Positions 32,501-40,350 of a stretch of DNA of 64,000 bases are shown here, piece by piece. Each line of letters opens with the position of its first letter. Position 1 is the first letter of the stretch. The notes under the pieces were generated by a model. The model saw nothing but the letters and a program-made list of their open reading frames with translations. It made no database searches and was not told the origin of the DNA. The translations under genes were made by a program, and so were the position numbers. The DNA is from Bugula neritina (Eukaryota > Bryozoa > Gymnolaemata > Cheilostomatida > Bugulidae): assembly GCA_964035545.1 (NCBI GenBank), contig OZ037768.1:8547241-8611240 (forward strand), given 5' to 3'.

Positions 32501-35068
32501 CGGCGGCATGGACCTGAATACGAAGTGGTCATACCGCGGGAGGAAAACTTGGTGAGAGAGGAGCGGCAGCTTTTGTCAACAGAAGCATGTCCGCCACTGC
32601 CGAGTCTAATTCCATCACTTCCAGAAACCGAGCCGGTTCCGGAAGTGCAAACCCCCACGGAGGGAGGGGCTCCATCCGGAGAACAAGAAGAGGTGACCGC
32701 TAACGGTGAAGTAGAGACGCCATTAGAGGCCCCTACTAACGAACCGGTAAGCGTGTCACCCCCCCTAGAAAGGGGACAGCGTACGAGGAAACCCCCGCCA
32801 TATTTAAAAGACTTCGTATGTGACTGCATTAGAAGCGGCGCACATGAAAGTCTAGGGGAAAACCGTACGATAAAATGTTGGAGTTGTGAACCCCACGCAA
32901 ATATCAACTTTTGCGAGGGCGGAATAGTGGGAGGAATTAATGCGCGTAAAGCAAATAGTTCCGACCTCGTGCCTCAGAAACGATGCTCAGCCTTTTCTTA
33001 TGCTGACATCGCCAAAGGCAGACGTATCTCACAACCAGCTCCAACCTTACCAAGAACGTTGAGTATGGACATTAATACCGAGTTCCCAGGTAAGCCAGTA
33101 TAAGTCTTGTATTCCTATTCATGGAAACGGGCTCGATGCCAGTAAATTCTGAACTAATTCAGCAGATTGAATCAGAATTACTGGGAACCACGTTTCATGT
33201 GAATGACGATGAAGACACTGTAATGGCCGACGGTCTGTTAGACCTGGAGCTAGACACTGTTCTTGGTCAGTCCACACATGATTCATCGGTTCCTCGAGTG
33301 CATTCTAAAAGCTGTGACTCTCAGGCTAGCAACGGTCGGCAGTCACTAGAATTATGTTGTAAAGATCCACCGCGATCTAACAATAATTCTACTTTTGTAG
33401 ACACACTCGCGCCCGTCTCTCCGGGCATGCCTTCTCTAGAGATGGCGTGGGACCCAGAGCCGGCCCCAACAACTTCTACAACCAGGCAACTGCCACCCCA
33501 GTTGGAAGCAACCTCCAACTGGATTACCCCTGCCACAGAGAGAGAAATCAGGACCCATCAAGGAGGTGAGAGTAATCGTGAATGCAACCTCTGCCAGCAG
33601 CGATTCACAACCCACCGTAGACTAAAAGTACACTTGCCGCAGCACTACATCACCACTTTCTGCCCTTGCGGAGAATATAGCTACAATCGTGATTACCTAT
33701 TGCGGCACCAACGTACTATGCAGTGTTATCAAGGGCGTGTCTATGAAGTAGACGAATCATCCTATCCTGCCTTTCTCAACGCCATCAAACCACTCATCAC
33801 TGACTCAGCTCGGCTATCTCGCCTGGAGCAAGGCTTCCCTTCCCCGCGACCCATCATCTCTGGAGCCGCAGATAAACCTACACAGTCTACTAACTCTCCA
33901 CCTCACAGTCCTCTACGCATGCCGCATACCTTTCCTCGTGTCGTACTACAGAGGGTAGACACAAATGCGTATACACTCCCTCCTCCCCTTCCATCCTCAG
34001 AGCGGAAAAGACACAGACAGCCGACTTCCTCTCGCTCGTCCCCCTGGGCCCGCAACCTACGTGAAGTAAAAGCTAGGGCACACGACTTGGAGCAAGAAGT
34101 GTACAGACTGGCCCCACGGGTGCAGGCTGCATCCAGTGAACTCAAATATTTACAGGAGTCTATTAAACGCATGAAGCGTGCGGCCCGCAGTTAACTTGAG
34201 TCTACCTACAACTCCATACTACTCAATCCCCTACCTCTCTGTGGCATTCCCTACCGTAATGGTGGCACGTACTCTACATGTAGATAGGACCTTCTCTTGC
34301 TTATTACTTAGTGTGCACGTTATATATACCTGTATATTTTTATCAGTTGTTGTTTTTTTTGTATATACTTTTATACTGTTCTCTTACCCCCCCACAACGA
34401 AGTATACGTTTTTTTATGTGAATTTTATTTTATCAGAAAGTGGGCTTTCTGCTGGAGGGGGCAGTGTGGTGGCTCGTGGAGCTACCAGCAACACAATATG
34501 CAAGGTTGCGTATTGACCCGGAACAATGTATTAGCCAATTAGCTAGGCTGTTTTATGAGAGTAGTAGCAGCTTCGCGCTACTAGCTCAGTTGAGGATAGT
34601 GCTGTAAATTAAATAGACGTGCGTATCATTGCTGTTGTACATTAGATTTTATTATGTATTCTTGTATTAAAATATAACGATATCTACTCGACTTATCTCG
34701 GTGAAGTTTCTCTAGCGATAAATAGACTCTCTTGGTGGCACATCAACCCTAAATCTGAAAATCATAACAATATACAGGTTTTATTTAGGCTGCCTAAAAT
34801 TGCATAATTTTAACTATTAGCTAATAAATTAAAACAGTTTTAATTTCTTGACATCACTAAAAACAAAATTACAATATTTCTTTTTATTTTAAAGTTTTGT
34901 AATACTTACTTGTCTCTCTACATTGAATGCATTTCTGTTTTTATCGATAGGCCTACTTGGTGGTACAAATGCATTTGCAGATACCTCACAAGGCCTTCCA
35001 TGCAAAAGAAACTCATCTGTATCAGTTTTAACATAAATAATATCTTCTAGTTGAGCTCCTCGTGCCAT
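26514..35068 (-). CDS. CFAP90-like cilium/flagellum-associated small protein
   Basis: Three phase-0 exons (34910-35068, 26792-26911, 26514-26696) give 153 residues. The core reads YNQYVHRCDREHAKSRGLHV, followed by a ...SSIYGQKI... and ...AEFYRRND-like region; I recognise this as the C5orf49/CFAP90 family (about 147 residues in human) found in ciliated lineages, but from memory only. No signal peptide, membrane segment or enzyme motif is seen. A splice acceptor (GTTTTAG) ends one base before the start codon, so an untranslated first exon must lie upstream, close to the X-box at 35716-35728, which supports a ciliary role. Its first coding intron is about 8 kb because it contains the LTR retrotransposon on the opposite strand. 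Confidence 0.65.
27320..27323. repeat. Target-site duplication, left copy (ATAT)
   Basis: ATAT directly precedes the 5' LTR and is repeated at 34770-34773 after the 3' LTR. Four base pairs fits Ty3/gypsy integration, though AT-rich flanks make chance possible. Confidence 0.6.
27324..27628 (+). repeat. 5' LTR (305 bp)
   Basis: Begins TGTGGTGG and ends CATAACA, giving the canonical TG...CA termini. It is identical to the 3' LTR except for one C/T difference near its start (ACGCAAGG here, ATGCAAGG in the 3' copy). Confidence 0.95.
27630..27647 (+). promoter_or_regulatory. Primer-binding site, tRNA-Leu type
   Basis: TGGTGGCAGCAGTGGGAT starts one base after the 5' LTR. It is complementary to a tRNA 3' end reading ATCCCACTGCTGCCACCA, which fits a leucine tRNA with its CCA tail. 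Confidence 0.75.
27662..28528 (+). CDS. Gag-like capsid protein of the retrotransposon
   Basis: This 288-codon ORF is the first in the element and starts 15 nt past the primer-binding site. It has the length and helical, charged composition of a Ty3/gypsy capsid; residues about 35-160 (from APTFTGSEDVEQFIQEF onward) resemble retrotransposon Gag. No CCHC zinc knuckle is visible. The zero-frame product ends at TAA 28526-28528, 43 nt after a GTTAAAC slippery heptamer, so the native product may be partly extended by -1 frameshifting into an Arg/Pro-rich segment. Confidence 0.8.
   Translation: METENARMQPPPVEGERRNAVNPVNREAEEAYRHCLKAPTFTGSEDVEQFIQEFREVMEVAQWPHRVALIQLRRAVTEQAKPYGVGTDVNGILAALRARFGISAIDARTKLERLCRNPRTSLQEHAATVKKLAQIAYSDLPAQHQERYTYDAFVQSLNDLGLHHQLRVKGITRIEDALKAGEAYLLATQMHQARRNPPVVGVSAARATTSPEAPPLEAEVDRMVEMLGQLVTILAGAGPSQALRLPSTPAGPNWSSAGRDHGQQGRPQYQGALNCHGPRTLSLPAGRN
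28477..28520 (+). promoter_or_regulatory. Candidate -1 programmed ribosomal frameshift signal
   Basis: Slippery heptamer G-TTA-AAC (28477-28483) is aligned with the Gag codons TTA and AAC. A 6-nt spacer follows, then a perfect 9-bp hairpin: GGCCCGCGG at 28490-28498 pairs with CCGCGGGCC at 28512-28520 around a 13-nt loop. A -1 shift would enter a frame that stays open to 28938. GUUAAAC is a known slip site in arteriviruses. Confidence 0.7.
28481..28938 (+). other. -1 frame open segment: basic nucleocapsid-like region overlapping the start of Pol
   Basis: In the -1 frame relative to Gag, the sequence stays open from before the slippery site to a stop at about 28938. The predicted peptide is strongly basic and proline-rich (for example RRHQPRRRKPRKPRVKPPP), as expected of an RNA-binding nucleocapsid without zinc knuckles. 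Near its end a G9 run (28821-28829) separates this frame from the Pol frame. A one-base change in that run would connect the two, so this copy may be frameshifted there, or expression may need a second shift. Confidence 0.5.
28817..33103 (+). CDS. Pol polyprotein of the retrotransposon (protease, RT, RNase H, integrase)
   Basis: From the first Met this ORF has 1428 codons; the frame is open from 28784. Domains in order: aspartic protease with LLDSGCTTN (DSG at 30-32); reverse transcriptase with VYLDDVIVI (Y460, D462-D463); RNase H with LDTDASDQNVGAVL; integrase with an HHCC finger (Hx3H ... CEIC) and catalytic D941, D1001 and E1037, giving DD35E spacing; then a GPY/F module (FVGPYVV). All catalytic residues are present and there is no internal stop, so the enzyme set looks intact. 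After the GPY/F module a further 200 or so residues follow, Pro/Glu-rich then with a Cys-containing block (CWSC), with no recognised domain and no chromodomain. Translation probably depends on frameshifting from Gag. Confidence 0.96.
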   Translation: MRGGVKVQPHGESYFLPGKVAGNAVTFLLDSGCTTNLLSRRVFEALPRRDRDRVRPYTGEHGTLADGSCIPFYGIIELPGRVRDQAVQETFIIGQLEEDAILGMPFLKQHQCRIDFSKSVVLMGGRELACVDKFGRPLVGGVQVVRNCTVPGRSRATIHCRVNSNRIARLGVVEGAHERIQLASSLNRLTERGEVLVQCVNPFTEPIELPAGSMLGRFHSVQEEDVGPSLGDATEAPPRHPIQGRGAVPTHLRELYETASGGCASNRERQAMAKLLRDYGDVFSSGEHDVGLTGIVRHEIPLTAGTVPVRQPTRRLGPEKEKEVSRQVRDLLDRGLIEPAHSAWSSPVVLVRKKDGSWRFCVDYRKLNSVTIQDAYPLPRIDESLDALAGSKYFSTLDLLSGYWQVPLSPDAQEKATFITRDGLWKWKVLPFGLTSAPATFQRLMEQVLSGLHWKTLLVYLDDVIVISPDFETHVSRLQEVFERLRGAGLKLKPSKCALLQPEVKYLGHVVGRNGVATDPEKVRAVEDWVTPQDLTGLRAFLGLVGYYRQYIPDFAGIAQPLNRLTAKGVTWQWTPVEQEAFDRLKGCLLTAPILAYPDPTLEYILDTDASDQNVGAVLSQVQEGREVVVAYYSKSLSPAERNYCTTRKELLAVIKSVKHFRPYLYGRKFRLRTDHASLIWLCKRAEPSSQVARWLEILAEFSYRIEHRPGKRHSNADGLSRRPDGGCKQCLNIERRDGGPPRCELETLAHHGAPFDWDQGQLRQGVDESPEDVKNLRANPVLAGNVRELKKLQEELPGVVADIYRAKREGRRPSEERIRQGCAEFRLYCQRWDSLRIGQDGLLTICLAASGRHPERKRVVCPTVIRRELIWDTHKQAHAGVKRVISKLRLRWYWPQMERDVRLRVKQCEICQASKHSRPPGEAGRRRLYAGRPWQVVAVDLVGPMPLTPRGNNWILVLTDHFTRWADALAIPDASAPTVARALDQHVFCYFGLPEQIHSDQGAQFQSQLMSDLCHLWGVNQSRTTPYHPQGNGVVERNNRMLGDALRSLLLGRGQEEWDTVLPQVMRAYRSTPHTSTGETPNLLMLGRETRVPDHLTYHVPEQDNSVHEYANELVERMKAAHDILRQQQWKVRHEDSDEPPLYQTGDKVWMVNYRRRRGQADKLKPKFVGPYVVVEAMPNHTYKIERSGQVSIQNESRLKPYWASPDGVGEAPPLLEPRRQTTTRGRRRHGPEYEVVIPREENLVREERQLLSTEACPPLPSLIPSLPETEPVPEVQTPTEGGAPSGEQEEVTANGEVETPLEAPTNEPVSVSPPLERGQRTRKPPPYLKDFVCDCIRSGAHESLGENRTIKCWSCEPHANINFCEGGIVGGINARKANSSDLVPQKRCSAFSYADIAKGRRISQPAPTLPRTLSMDINTEFPGKPV
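33121..34194 (+). CDS. Accessory ORF of the retrotransposon: C2H2 zinc finger plus coiled coil
   Basis: This 357-codon ORF starts 17 nt after the Pol stop, where an env gene would lie, but has no signal peptide or membrane segment. A canonical C2H2 finger, CNLCQQRFTTHRRLKVHLPQH (C-x2-C-x12-H-x3-H), is followed at once by a variant finger, C-x-C-x12-H-x5-C, from FCPCGEYSYN. A Ser/Pro-rich linker leads to a C-terminal heptad-like coiled coil (REVKARAHDLEQEVYRL... to the end), suggesting oligomerisation. Nucleic-acid binding is inferred. Its codon usage and G+C match Pol, so it belongs to the element rather than to the host. How it is expressed (splicing or reinitiation) is unknown. Confidence 0.8.
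   Translation: METGSMPVNSELIQQIESELLGTTFHVNDDEDTVMADGLLDLELDTVLGQSTHDSSVPRVHSKSCDSQASNGRQSLELCCKDPPRSNNNSTFVDTLAPVSPGMPSLEMAWDPEPAPTTSTTRQLPPQLEATSNWITPATEREIRTHQGGESNRECNLCQQRFTTHRRLKVHLPQHYITTFCPCGEYSYNRDYLLRHQRTMQCYQGRVYEVDESSYPAFLNAIKPLITDSARLSRLEQGFPSPRPIISGAADKPTQSTNSPPHSPLRMPHTFPRVVLQRVDTNAYTLPPPLPSSERKRHRQPTSSRSSPWARNLREVKARAHDLEQEVYRLAPRVQAASSELKYLQESIKRMKRAARS
34454..34464 (+). promoter_or_regulatory. Polypurine tract
   Basis: GGAGGGGGCAG directly abuts the TG of the 3' LTR, the expected position of the plus-strand primer. Confidence 0.75.
34465..34769 (+). repeat. 3' LTR (305 bp)
   Basis: Matches the 5' LTR at 304 of 305 positions by direct reading. It is followed by ATAT, the right target-site duplication at 34770-34773. 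Confidence 0.95.
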
Positions 35069-35399
35069 TCTAAAACAAACTAAAATTAATAACCTAGAAT
35101 AAAAAAAAAATTATAACTTATAATGCAAAGTTAACAGTGTATTATAAGTGCTCATAATTAAATTAAAATTTTAATAAACGAATTTTAAATAATTAAATCA
35201 ATTAAGTATTTGTAATGTATAGCTGAACAGAAATATTATTTAAAATGGACATCAACAATTACAAACTTTTGCAAAGATGATTAAAACTACTATTAAAAAT
35301 AAATCACATGACCATCTACTGTACTTTTTGCAATTCCAGTGACTTATACGTATACAGCTATATATGTTGCTACTTTAAATGATAATCATATTCACAATT

Positions 35400-35560
35400 A
35401 CTAAATAGTATTATTAACGTTGAAAATGACAATGAGTATGACTATGAGAGTCAATAAGAGTATGACAAAACTATCAAGTTCAACGAGAAGTATCATAATG
35501 ATAATGATAATTAGACCAATTAGAAATTGAGCCTTTAAATCTATAAGTTTAATTGTTTAA
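35400..35560. repeat. Degenerate hexamer array
   Basis: AATGAGTATGACTATGAGAGTC-type tract passing into AATGATAATGATAATTAG; same family as the arrays near 23.1, 36.7 and 58.1 kb. Confidence 0.5.
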
Positions 35561-35710
35561 GAATAGTATATACTGCACAGTACCACCCATAAAAACTGTA
35601 AAAATAAAAAAAATTAGATAAAATCAAGTACAAAATAACATACATTCTATTGTAATTGTTAACTATCTGCCTAGCTAGACTCTCTTGCACGTGAAAATCA
35701 GGACGCAGAA

Positions 35711-38196
35711 ATGTTGTTGCTAGGCGACCACAAAAGGCCGAACGGTTTTGCTGAAGTAGTAAAAAGAGTGGATAAATCTAAAAGGTAAATTATTCGTCTG
35801 CTCCGGCTGTTGTGGATGAGGGTTTTGTTTCAAGGCTTGTCCCCTCATCAGCACAGAATGGAGTATTATGGTCTATACAATTGAAATAGAAAAAACTGAT
35901 TTTTCTCTTAAAACGTATCTCTAAGATGTGTTAATTCGAGTTAAAGTGCTAATTACTGAGTACAAAATATAGGCATTATAAAAGCAATGCAATTCCATTG
36001 CTGTTATTATTACAATTTTTCCCCATGTTTTGTTTAAACATCGTAGGCATCCAGGTTATTTTGATAAAATCAATTACTGTTAATTAAAAGATCATACTTT
36101 TTTAGTTGCATTCACAAAATATATACAAAAAATCTCAACTCAATATACCAGAAAAAATGAATTAAAATATATGTGTTAATAGCACTGATATTGACGTGAC
36201 CGTGGCACATGAAAAATCTGAAAGAAGAGTTGTCTTCTATTTTTCTATATTAATATATAGAGCTTGTCGTGAAAATAAAGATTTTTTTAAAAAAATATTG
36301 TGACCCTCTGGTAATTCCCTGAATTTAGAAAATTAGCTCATATATTTCTTTCCATGTGGCCAACAGCTCACTTTTTTTTAAATTAATTTTGAAGCTCTTT
36401 TCGTAAAAAAATAATCAAAAGTAAAAAATCCAAAATTTTTACAAATTGGTTCGGGGCTTGACGTGAAAGGCATTTGGACGAAGATGTCAAGGTCACCATT
36501 AGGAAATTTATTTCATCACAATTCACAATACTGCACGGAAAGTTAATGAAGTGAGCTGAAAATTAGATTGCTAGCATATTGATATACATTATATTGATTG
36601 TTGCAGTATTATTTTTTAAATTTGTTTTGTTATCAGTTATGTTTAACTTCTTCATAGAGCTGCTGTTAGACTAAGAGTAAGACATAATATTAGCAACAAT
36701 GATAATATTAAATTAAAATCATTATGATTATTAAATTCACGGTGAAGTATCACTATCACTATGAGTATGAGTATCGTATAAATTAATTATGAGTATGAGT
36801 ATCACTATGACATTAACTCAATCAGTGATTGACTATTACTATGAATATGACTATGCATAACTCAATGAGAATATCAATACGAATATCAATATGGCTTCTA
36901 ATTCCTGTAACTTTTGACTATCACTATGACGATGCTTATAGTGATAATCACTGCCAGCCCAAGTATCATACTCATAGTGATACTACTACTATTGTCTTTT
37001 AGTATTAATAATTAGTATTACTATTAGTACAACTACTAGTATTACTCATAGTTCTGATAATGATGCAGATGATAGTTTTAAAAGTTCTACTTCTACTTTT
37101 ATAGTATTACTATTAGTAAGCTAGATTGTATATGTTGAACTCTACTCGTTTTTTACTACTTATGCTAATACTAATACTTGCAATGATAGAAAATTAATTA
37201 GTTGCTTGAGGAACATTGAGCTACAGGTCTAAAATGATTTAGTTTTGTGATCCCTTATATAACAAAATAATTTTTTTAAACTGGTTTGATACTTTTATTA
37301 TAAACACGCTTATCAAAGTAACATGTTTTTGATGTATATTCTATTAAAAAAGCAATCACACCAGGTTTTCAATTTGTATGTTGTACAAAGATTATTATAG
37401 TGACAAGTTACTAAATTATATGGTTCAGCTTTGTAAAGTAAAGCTGATAAAATAAATACAATTATGTGATTGTTTTACTGCTATATATTAATTTTAAATG
37501 AGTTGAATAATATCCTAGTGCAGTGAATTAGATATTTTTTTAGCTTTGGTACACCTGTTTGTTATAGGCTAACATTCCACCAATAGAAGAATGGTGCAAG
37601 TAGAAGAAATTTCAGGCGCAGAAAGCTAAGGAGCAGTCAGAATGCTGCCAGAGTTGTGAAGAGGCACTTGAAAAAGCTGAATTTCAATAATGACATGAAA
37701 TTCGTAACAGATCACCCTGGTGTAATTGAACTGACATGGCCAGCAGAGTTCTCGAAGTCACATACAACAGCTATTTACATCATCATGGTTAGCTTAAATT
37801 TAATTCCTATATCAGTCTCTTATATATAGTTTGATATCTGCTGTAAATTCGCTTAAGGAGCATACTTATAACCAAAACTGAGTTACACTATAGTATTTGT
37901 TCTTGAATATATTTACCAAGATAAGTAGATTTGCTAATTCATTAACAGTAAAATTATAATGATACAACAATTTTTCTTTTAGATGATTCAACCAATAACA
38001 CAAGACACTACAACATGGTTTTGCAGTTATAGAGTATTAATTTTCTGGCTCTTTCCAAATCTTCATAGAAGGCAAAGAAAACCACTGTCAGCTTGCCTTT
38101 ATAACTGAGTGCACGCGTCTTCCACCTACAGATGATGATAAACAATTTGCTGGTGTGGAACTTTCTAATTTTGTTTACAATGAAGATAGATTATAG
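35711..38196 (+). CDS. Candidate unrecognised gene divergent from the CFAP90-like gene
   Basis: Three phase-compatible exons are visible: 35711-35784 (MLLLGDHKRPNGFAEVV..., donor GTAAAT), 37616-37787 (acceptor TTTCAG; includes FVTDHPGVIELTWPAEF, donor GTTAGC) and 37983 onward (acceptor TTTTAG; MIQPITQDTTTWF). In this frame exon 3 stops at 38106-38108, giving 123 residues. However, the +1 frame of exon 3 is also strongly coding-like to 38194 (FSGSFQIFIEGKENHCQLAF... DDDKQFAGVELSNF), separated from the first by a TAA and a frame change near a T4 run. Either this copy is damaged, the assembly has an indel, or an exon boundary is missed. AATAAA follows at 38258-38263. The family was not recognised. 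The shared X-box suggests a cilium-related role, by inference only. Confidence 0.45.
35716..35728 (-). promoter_or_regulatory. RFX X-box
   Basis: Minus-strand GTCGCCTAGCAAC matches the RFX consensus GTNRCC-N-RGYAAC at every defined position, with a 1-nt spacer. It lies about 650 bp upstream of the CFAP90-like start codon, next to its inferred untranslated first exon, and at the 5' end of the divergent candidate gene. RFX factors control ciliary genes in animals. Confidence 0.65.
35800..35880 (-). ncRNA. Decayed hammerhead-like repeat copy
   Basis: The minus strand contains CTGATGA, a short GC helix (GGGG/CCTT) and GAAAC, and its flank resembles the copy at 62.0 kb (ATAATACTCCATTCTGTG here, ATAGTACTCTGTTTTGTG there). 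The 3' cleavage-site half (stem III and NUH) is not recognisable, so it is probably inactive. Confidence 0.4.
36740..37120. repeat. Degenerate hexamer array (TATCAC/TATGAG type)
   Basis: Runs such as TATCACTATCACTATGAG and TATGAGTATCACTATGAC continue, with drift, into AGTATTACTATTAGTA triplets. Confidence 0.65.
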
Positions 38197-38257
38197 GACA
38201 TTATTCTTTATGTAAAGATTGTCAAGTTTTGTTATAATTAAGAACAGTTTTAGTTTC

Positions 38258-38263
38258 AATAAA
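38258..38263 (+). terminator. Candidate poly(A) signal of the divergent gene
   Basis: AATAAA about 60 bp after the last coding-like frame ends at 38196. Confidence 0.4.
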
Positions 38264-40029
38264 TCAGTTCAACATTATGGACATCATTGCACAAACATTT
38301 TAATCTTTACTATCTACAAAGGTATCTGATGACTACTTGAAAATAAAAAACTATGCTCCAGATACACAATGAACTGACCAGCAAAGTTAAAATGAGTTGG
38401 AGATGTAGAACATAATATCTTGTTCAAGGCTTTTCCCTGCTGTTGGAACCTTCTACTTCAGAACACTGAATTGAACAAACATATGTAGATATATGAAACT
38501 TTGCAAACAATAATAATGTGAAATTAGTTGCTAAGTATCACATTGCTAATAAATACAGCATTGTGTAATGTTTTATTTAATTTTTTAATTTTACTATATT
38601 ATAACTAATAAATTGCAAACACATTATGTCAGACCAGTTTCCATTTAAATAGAATAGTGTAGGCTATCACATTTGTAGAAGTAAAAAACCGCATTCTTAT
38701 TGAGTAAAATACTTGCCTTTTTTACATGATGCCTCTACTGCTAAAAAGAGAAGTTTTTATCAATACAGCTCCATCAATCTGTATCCTGATGAAACTAGTA
38801 GTTTAGGAACATTTGTGGCGGGGAGTGTAGGCTGAGCTGCAGTATAGGAAGAACCCCAACATATGTAATCTATTCAGCACATTATATGTATATTTATTCA
38901 AAAAAGAATTTAGAAAATGCTTTATGAAGCATGAACAAAGTAAAAATTAATGCTGGTGAAAGTAATATTACACCCATTAGAATTACTAGCAGCTATAACA
39001 TTAAAATTATGTATTTTCATAAAAATGTGTCTAATTTATGCTACAAAGTTATTACTGCCAAAGGTTACAAAATTTACCAGTCACATTCATGCAGCTGGCG
39101 GAGAATAACTAACCTTCACATGCAATAAATACAATTAGTAGCTCAATCTAAAACTAATGCGCTATTAAATGTTAGGAGTATAAGTTATAGTTATTCTAAG
39201 GAATAATTGCAAAAAAAGTTACTTAGAGGAATTTAACTCTTATTATAATGTAACAATCTTCCAAGATATATTACAACATCACTACTTGGATGCATACAAT
39301 GTCATGTTTATATTGGCATTAACATAATTTTTAATAATTTCCAATCTATTAACTTGAGCATTATGATTGTGATTATTTTATAAATAAGGTGATGATTAGG
39401 CACTGTTGGTATTTTGGTTCAATTTAATAGCTGTAACAGGCAGAGCTGTAAATATAATGGATATATCAAAATTCCAATGGGTATAGTACTCTAACACAAC
39501 ATTGATACTAATAATTGTAGTCACTTACTCTTAGAGTTAGTAAATAATGATACAGTCATAACAATCTGAATATCAATCAGCATTAGAGATAGACTGACTG
39601 CTTTATAATATTATAGTTATTATGTCAAATTGAATTTATTCACTTTAACTATAAAAATTATGATTATAATTATAAATTAAAATAATTTAAATATTATATA
39701 ATATATTGATAATTATTGGAATCATAATTATATTTATTGTTATGATCATTATGATTATAATTATTTAATATTATCTTTATGTTTGTATTTAAAGTTGTTC
39801 CTTAAATTTAAAGTTGTTTAAGTTTTATAAATTTATTATAATTATATTACTGTATAAGTATTGCTATTGGCATTAGTATAATTAAATTATTATAATTTAT
39901 ATTTTATTATTTACATTTATTTTACTTTTTATTTTAAGACCAGCAGTTCAAATTAATACTTGTTTCGTTTGCTTTATACTATAACTTACAAGTACAACTA
40001 TTAACATAATATTACATTTGCCATTACTA

Positions 40030-40350
40030 TAAATATAAATATTTATATAGCTATGACTATCAGTATCACTTATAACTAATACTATAACTATAAGTATTAC
40101 TATTACGTATTAGTATTAGTTTCGAAACCTATCCTGCTCCGTAACATACTGATACGGTCATATGATTATCATTATGATTAATAATAGTATTAATAAATAG
40201 GACCATTAAATATTATTAATAATACTAATAGTCATAGACAATAGACAATAGTCAATAAACATAGTCATAGTCATAGTGATAGACTGATACTCACACTGAT
40301 ACTCACACTGATACTCACATTGTGATACTGATAGTCATTCACTGATTCAG
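40030..40350. repeat. Degenerate hexamer array
   Basis: Tracts such as TAGTCATAGTCATAGTGATAG and repeated ACTGATACTCAC units, same family as elsewhere in the window. Confidence 0.6.

Larger units (their letters stand above)
27324..34769 (+). mobile_element. Ty3/gypsy-type LTR retrotransposon, full length (7.4 kb)
   Basis: Two 305-bp LTRs flank an internal region in the order primer-binding site, Gag, frameshift signal, Pol (protease, reverse transcriptase, RNase H, integrase), an extra zinc-finger ORF and a polypurine tract. The reverse transcriptase-RNase H-integrase order identifies Ty3/gypsy rather than Ty1/copia. The interior is much richer in G+C than the host flanks. It sits in the first coding intron of the CFAP90-like gene, antisense to it. 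LTRs differ at one base, so insertion was recent. No envelope-like membrane protein is seen. The clade was not determined. Confidence 0.96.

Noticed and set aside
33085-33165. Consensus splice donor CCCAG-GTAAGC at the end of Pol, with an acceptor-like TTCAG at the start of the zinc-finger ORF
   Set aside because: Joining them does not put Pol in frame with the zinc-finger ORF; stops follow at once. A separate subgenomic splice cannot be judged from sequence alone.
37570-37690. Alternative frame ANIPPIEEWCK followed, after a stop, by a Cys/Glu-rich stretch in the second exon of the divergent gene
   Set aside because: It contains an in-frame TAG and double stops, whereas the TTTCAG acceptor at 37615 gives a clean phase-matched exon in another frame.
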